Source of the DNA: Muribaculaceae bacterium
GTDB lineage: Bacteria; Bacteroidota; Bacteroidia; Bacteroidales; Muribaculaceae
Direction: 5' to 3'
NCBI GenBank assembly: GCA_017557425.1
Contig: JAFYYU010000001.1
Coordinates: 1-64,000 of the forward strand
Length of the DNA stretch: 64,000 nucleotides
Below, piece after piece: positions 59,968-64,000 of this stretch. Position numbers and translations under genes: made by a program. Within the stretch, counting starts at the first letter, position 1, and every line of letters starts with the position of its first letter. The notes under the pieces are model-generated. The model was not told the DNA's origin and did no database searches. It saw only the letters and a program-made list of their open reading frames with translations.

Positions 59968-60005
59968 CTGGGGGCAAGCCCCGCCCAACGGCGGCTTGCC
60001 CCCAG
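59968..60005 (-). terminator. Terminator of lysS
   Basis: 13-bp perfect stem CTGGGGGCAAGCC (59968-59980) with GGCTTGCCCCCAG (59993-60005). On the minus strand TTGTTTTTGC follows. It separates lysS from the PorZ-like gene. Confidence 0.8.
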
Positions 60006-60034
60006 ATTCATGTTGGGGTTTATACTGACGGCTC

Positions 60035-61780
60035 TCACTGCTGCGACGCGGCAGCGGCAGCCTCAACCCATTTCTTCACCTCGTCAACGACAGGCACTTT
60101 GTAGACCAGCTTAAATTTCTTGTTAATATCCAGCAAATCCTGGAACAGTTTACCGGGTTTTTCCAATGCGCCCAGGGCGGCAACAGTAAGGAAACCTGCC
60201 TTCTGGATGGGAGCGACCCACTCCTGGGGGATACCCAGGGCGGTGAATGCCTCTTCCTTGTCGCGGGCGGGCACTTTTTCGGGACGCATCTGCGGGAACA
60301 GGAGCACATCCTGGATATAGCTGTTGCCTGTCATGAGCATCACCAGACGGTCTATGCCGATGCCGATGCCGCTCGTGGGCGGCATACCGTACTGCAGGGC
60401 GCGCAGGAAATCCTGATCGATAATCATCGCCTCGTCGTCACCCTTGTCGGCCAGGCGCATCTGCTCCTTGAAGCGCTCTTCCTGGTCAATGGGGTCATTC
60501 AACTCGCTATAGGCATTGGCCACCTCCTTGCCGTTGACCATAAGTTCGAATCGCTCGGTCAAACCGGGCTTGCTGCGATGCATCTTGGTCAGCGGTGACA
60601 TCTCGACAGGATAATCAATAATGAAGGTAGGCTGGATGAAAGAGCCCTCGCAGAACTCGCCGAAGATCTCGTCAATCAGCTTGCCTTTGCCCATCGTGTC
60701 GTCAATCTCAAGCTTGAGTTGCTTGCAAACCTCGCGGATTTCGTCCTCGGTCTTTCCCTCCAGGTCATAGCCCGTCTTTTCCTTGATGGCTTCGAGGATG
60801 GGCAGACGACGGTAGGGCGCCTTGAAACTGATGACCTGACCGTCGATTTCTGTCTCGGGCTTGCCGTTGACAGCTACGCAGATAGTCTCAAGCAGATGCT
60901 CGGTGAACGACATCATCCAGTTATAGTCCTTATACTGCACGTACAGCTCCATGCAGGTGAACTCGGGATTGTGGTTGCGGTCCATGCCCTCGTTGCGGAA
61001 GTTCTTGCCGATCTCATACACACCCTCGAAACCGCCCACAATCAGGCGCTTGAGGTAGAGTTCGGTAGCGATGCGCATGTACATGGGGATGTTCAACGCA
61101 TTGAAGTGGGTGATGAACGGGCGAGCCGTAGCACCACCGGCAATAGCCTGCAATGTCGGGGTCTCAACCTCGGTATAGCCTGCATCATCCAGCACCTGAC
61201 GCATGGTCTTCACGACCAGCGCACGTTTCAAGAAGGTCTCCTTGACGCCCTTGTTGACCACCAGGTCGACATAGCGCTGGCGGTAACGCATCTCAGGATC
61301 CTCAAATGCGTCATAGGTCACACCGTCCTTCTCCTTGACGACGGGCAGCGGTTTCAATGACTTGCTCAACAGCTTGAGCGACTGGGCATGGACACTGATC
61401 TCACCCGTTTGGGTACGGAACACGTATCCCTGCACGCCCACGAAGTCGCCCATGTCGAGCAACTTCTTGAAAACGGTGTTGTACAACTCCTTGTCCTCAC
61501 CAGGGCACAAATCGTCGCGGCTCACATATACCTGCACACGACCATGAGAGTCCTGCAGCTCAAAGAAAGATGCTTTGCCCATAATGCGGCGGTTCATCAT
61601 TCGTCCGGCGATGCTCACCTGCCGCGGCTCAGCATCGTCTTTAAAGTCGGCAATGATCTCGTCACTATAGGCATTCACCACATACTCGTCAGCGGGATAG
61701 GGATTGATGCCCATCTCCTTGAGCGTCTCCAAACTGTTGCGGCGAATAATCTCTTGTTCGCTTAATTCAAGTACATTCAT
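60035..61780 (-). CDS. lysS: Lysyl-tRNA synthetase (class II)
   Basis: 581 residues. N-terminal OB-fold anticodon-binding domain (about 50-160: [23 protein letters not shown]), then class II motifs: [10 protein letters not shown] and the motif-2 region [20 protein letters not shown], motif 3 [15 protein letters not shown] near residue 475. C-terminal extension of about 75 residues beyond the usual end ([15 protein letters not shown] to EAAAAASQQ), helical, seen in Bacteroidota LysS. Terminator downstream. Confidence 0.97.
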   Translation of the reverse strand: MNVLELSEQEIIRRNSLETLKEMGINPYPADEYVVNAYSDEIIADFKDDAEPRQVSIAGRMMNRRIMGKASFFELQDSHGRVQVYVSRDDLCPGEDKELYNTVFKKLLDMGDFVGVQGYVFRTQTGEISVHAQSLKLLSKSLKPLPVVKEKDGVTYDAFEDPEMRYRQRYVDLVVNKGVKETFLKRALVVKTMRQVLDDAGYTEVETPTLQAIAGGATARPFITHFNALNIPMYMRIATELYLKRLIVGGFEGVYEIGKNFRNEGMDRNHNPEFTCMELYVQYKDYNWMMSFTEHLLETICVAVNGKPETEIDGQVISFKAPYRRLPILEAIKEKTGYDLEGKTEDEIREVCKQLKLEIDDTMGKGKLIDEIFGEFCEGSFIQPTFIIDYPVEMSPLTKMHRSKPGLTERFELMVNGKEVANAYSELNDPIDQEERFKEQMRLADKGDDEAMIIDQDFLRALQYGMPPTSGIGIGIDRLVMLMTGNSYIQDVLLFPQMRPEKVPARDKEEAFTALGIPQEWVAPIQKAGFLTVAALGALEKPGKLFQDLLDINKKFKLVYKVPVVDEVKKWVEAAAAASQQ

Positions 61781-61821
61781 TCCTTATGTCGATTTTTGAT
61801 GTTATGTCTCGATTGAGAGCG

Positions 61822-61829
61822 CAAAGGTA
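61822..61829 (-). promoter_or_regulatory. Candidate -7 box of lysS
   Basis: TACCTTTG on the minus strand, 42 bp before the ATG; the -33 region is weak. Confidence 0.4.
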
Positions 61830-61847
61830 GTAAAAAGTTTTCACTTG

Positions 61848-62864
61848 TCAGTTGACCGTTTTCAGTTTCTTGTAGGGTTTGCCCAGGAGGAAGGGGAAAT
61901 AGCGTTCCACAATCAGGGCAAGGGGATAAAGAATGGCCATGACAAGGAGGGCGATAAATACCTTTAATATAATATTGTCATCGAATACTTCAGGACCGGC
62001 AAATTTGGCAACTAGCATCTTGATGATGCCGATGAGGTAATTCTGCAAAGCCAGGTAAGTGATACCTGTAATGGCGACGGTCTGAGCGACGCGGCTGGTG
62101 CCGAAAAGCGTTTCCAGCCACTTGCACACGGCGGTGTAGAAGGGCAGCACCAGGATCACGGCTTCGGGGGCGAGGACATAGGCCACACCACGGTCAATGG
62201 TCAACGGGGCAATGATGAGGAAGCCCAAGCCAACCACAGCCAACACTATCCACAGCAAAGAACGGGCTGGAGTGGAGAAATCGAATCGGTCCACCTGCTT
62301 GTGGCTGCAGTTGCCCAAGGCGTAAATGGGCATATACAGGAAAGCCTTGTCAAGGTTCCAATAGCGTAACCACGGCAGGTCAGGCATGACAAGCAGAGAA
62401 AGACTCAGAAGCAGGGCAACCACTAGAGGCCAATATCCTCCAAGATACTTTTTTATCGGGTAATAGATGACCTGCATCGTGAACAGGGCAGCGATGAACC
62501 AGAAAGGTCCCAGCACCACGTCGGGTGTACCCTGAATGAACTGCCACAACGGGGTGAGCGTGTCTATCGCCTGTTCCTCGGGACCCGCCATGCGACGTCC
62601 AACAAGAAGCCACAAAGCATAAAAAATGACGAAGAACGTGGTATAAGGAACCAGCAACTGGCGGGCACGGTGACGCAGGAAAGTAAAGAAATTCTTCTGC
62701 TTGGCGATGTTGAACAAATAACCCGCAGCAAAGAAGAACACCGGCGCGCCCATGTTAAACAATGCCGCCTCATGGGCATTGTCATAGCGCGGCGGCGTGT
62801 GGTAAACCACCACCAGCGTCATCGCAATCAACTTGATATAGTCGAGCCAAGCTTGCCGTTTCAT
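61848..62864 (-). CDS. Membrane acyltransferase (acyltransferase 3 family)
   Basis: 338 residues with about 10 membrane helices. The family mark is the N-terminal R/K-x-x-x-x-D-Y-I-K-x-I-A followed by VVVYHTPP, whose His is the catalytic residue. It would O-acylate a surface glycan or lipid; the target is unknown. Sits between serS and lysS. C-terminal ERYFPFLLGKPYKK is basic and cytosolic. Confidence 0.87.
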   Translation of the reverse strand: MKRQAWLDYIKLIAMTLVVVYHTPPRYDNAHEAALFNMGAPVFFFAAGYLFNIAKQKNFFTFLRHRARQLLVPYTTFFVIFYALWLLVGRRMAGPEEQAIDTLTPLWQFIQGTPDVVLGPFWFIAALFTMQVIYYPIKKYLGGYWPLVVALLLSLSLLVMPDLPWLRYWNLDKAFLYMPIYALGNCSHKQVDRFDFSTPARSLLWIVLAVVGLGFLIIAPLTIDRGVAYVLAPEAVILVLPFYTAVCKWLETLFGTSRVAQTVAITGITYLALQNYLIGIIKMLVAKFAGPEVFDDNIILKVFIALLVMAILYPLALIVERYFPFLLGKPYKKLKTVN

Positions 62865-62881
62865 TCACTTGTCAATTTCAA

Positions 62882-62954
62882 CTCACGCCAAGGCGCTAAG
62901 TCGCTAAGATTCTATCAATAAATAAAACTTTGCGGCTTAGCGCCTTAGCGTGAG
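62882..62954. repeat. 19-bp near-perfect inverted repeat between serS and the acyltransferase gene
   Basis: Arms CTCACGCCAAGGCGCTAAG (62882-62900) and CTTAGCGCCTTAGCGTGAG (62936-62954), one mismatch, loop of 35 nt rich in A and T. No T-run next to it. May be the serS terminator or a copy of a palindromic repeat; the sub-motif CGCTAAG occurs three times. Confidence 0.65.
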
Positions 62955-62967
62955 ACTCTGTGTTTAC

Positions 62968-64000
62968 TCAGTCGATGATGTCAAAACCAGAGTAGCGCTG
63001 CAGGGCCGCAGGGATGCGGATGCCCTCGGGCGTCTGGTTGTTCTCGAGCAGTGCAGCCACGATTCGGGGCAATGCCAATGCCGAACCGTTCAAAGTGTGG
63101 CACAGGTGGGTCTTCTTGTCGTCGCCACGGTAGCGGCACTTGAGGCGGTTGGCCTGATAGGTCTCGAAGTTGGAAACACTGCTCACCTCGAGCCAGCGCT
63201 GCTGGGCAGCCGACCACACCTCAAAGTCGAAGGTGATGGCGCTGGTAAAGCTCATGTCACCGCCGCACAGGCGCAGGATGTGCCAGGGCAACTCCAGCTT
63301 CTCAAGCAAGCCCTGAACATGGTCCTTCATCTCCTCGAGAGCGGCGTAGGAATCCTCGGGTTTCTCGATACGCACAATTTCCACCTTATCGAACTGATGC
63401 AGGCGGTTCAGGCCTCGCACGTCCTTGCCGTAGGAGCCGGCCTCGCGGCGGAAGCAAGCCGAATAGGCACAATTCTTCTTGGGCAACTCCTCCTGCGGGA
63501 TAATGACGTCACGGTACAAGTTGGTGACGGGCACCTCGGCGGTTGGAATTAAGTAGAAGTTGTCCACCTGGCAATGGTACATCTGACCCTCCTTGTCGGG
63601 CAGCTGTCCCGTTCCCAGTCCCGAAGCCTCGTTGACCACCAGTGGCGGCTCAATCTCGAGGTAACCGGCCTTGCCTGCCTCATCGAGGAAGAACTGGATC
63701 AATGCGCGTTGCAGGCGTGCTCCCTTGCCGACATAGACAGGGAAACCCGCACCCGTGATCTTCACACCCAGGTCAAAATCAATCAGGTTATATTTCTTGG
63801 CCAGGTCCCAATGGGGAAGAGCATCCTCGCCCAGCTCGGGCATCTTGCCGCCGGTCTTCTCGACCACGTTGTCCTCGGCAGTGCGGCCCTCGGGTACACC
63901 GCTATAGGGCACGTTGGGGATGCTGAGCAGGATTTCAGTAATCTCGTCCTGAGCGGCCGTCAGGTTATCGTCAATTTCCTTGTTGGCAGTCTTCAGGTCA
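62968..64000 (-). CDS. serS: Seryl-tRNA synthetase, lacking the N-terminal end
   Basis: The frame is open to the right edge of the window; the start lies outside, so the first about 80 codons are missing. The part seen includes the end of the N-terminal coiled arm (LKTANKEIDDN) and the whole catalytic core: motif 1 region near GARLQRALIQFF, motif 2 CFRREAGSYGKDVRGLNRLHQFDKVE, motif 3 GSALALPRIVAALLENNQ. No gaps or stops. Confidence 0.95.
   Translation of the reverse strand, partial: DLKTANKEIDDNLTAAQDEITEILLSIPNVPYSGVPEGRTAEDNVVEKTGGKMPELGEDALPHWDLAKKYNLIDFDLGVKITGAGFPVYVGKGARLQRALIQFFLDEAGKAGYLEIEPPLVVNEASGLGTGQLPDKEGQMYHCQVDNFYLIPTAEVPVTNLYRDVIIPQEELPKKNCAYSACFRREAGSYGKDVRGLNRLHQFDKVEIVRIEKPEDSYAALEEMKDHVQGLLEKLELPWHILRLCGGDMSFTSAITFDFEVWSAAQQRWLEVSSVSNFETYQANRLKCRYRGDDKKTHLCHTLNGSALALPRIVAALLENNQTPEGIRIPAALQRYSGFDIID

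Overview
The window looks like a chromosomal segment of a gut-type Bacteroidales bacterium, most likely Muribaculaceae or Prevotellaceae. Reasons: promoters of the Bacteroidota type (TTTG, about 20 bp, TAnnTTTG) lie in front of many genes; exported proteins carry C-terminal dockerin-like pairs, CotH-kinase domains or BspA-type leucine-rich repeats; PorZ-like propeller proteins and DUF4251 and DUF6056 proteins are present. I see no rRNA or tRNA gene, CRISPR array, phage block or transposase. The taxon is inferred from gene content only.

Layout. 1-4.3 kb: the 5' end of a nitroreductase gene, a small membrane-anchored protein, then a minus-strand set (nitroreductase, DUF4298, an isoprenylcysteine-methyltransferase-like protein, an AlkZ-type glycosylase) divergent from an AlkD-type glycosylase across a strikingly symmetric promoter pair. 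4.3-12.7 kb: a Tricorn-like S41 protease, two exported proteins of unknown function, a glycerophosphodiesterase, a small membrane protein, a CE1/PHB-depolymerase-like esterase and a uracil permease. 12.7-29 kb: a CotH-dockerin protein, then NamZ (exo-muramidase) with an SSS symporter, a WYL regulator with two serine hydrolases, XerD and a second CotH-dockerin protein, and a giant LRR-dockerin protein. 29-37.8 kb: a small protein with a large FAD/Fe-S dehydrogenase; on the minus strand an S24 repressor, M16 peptidase, glycosyltransferase, frr and a DUF6056 membrane protein.

37.9-48.4 kb: a plus-strand run of thioesterase, thioredoxin, TfoX-N protein, carbonic anhydrase and DMT transporter; a gene-free stretch full of dyads; then a nucleotide and DNA-processing set (DNPH1-like hydrolase, DUF1016 PDDEXK nuclease, AlkZ-related protein, SbcD, SbcC). 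48.4-60 kb: a minus-strand cell-surface cluster with two tandem PorZ-like paralogues, an MBOAT/SGNH O-acyltransferase pair, a small membrane protein, a canonical-looking PorZ and two DUF4251 lipoproteins. 60-64 kb: lysS, a membrane acyltransferase and most of serS.

Three patterns go beyond ordinary annotation. (1) Tandem heptamer repeats built on TTAG occur at eight gene borders, and several supply the stop codon of the upstream gene. (2) Several genes have the -7 promoter box only 7-8 nt before the ATG, which predicts leaderless mRNAs. (3) The PorZ paralogues flank an O-acyltransferase module and may form a surface-glycan attachment or modification system.
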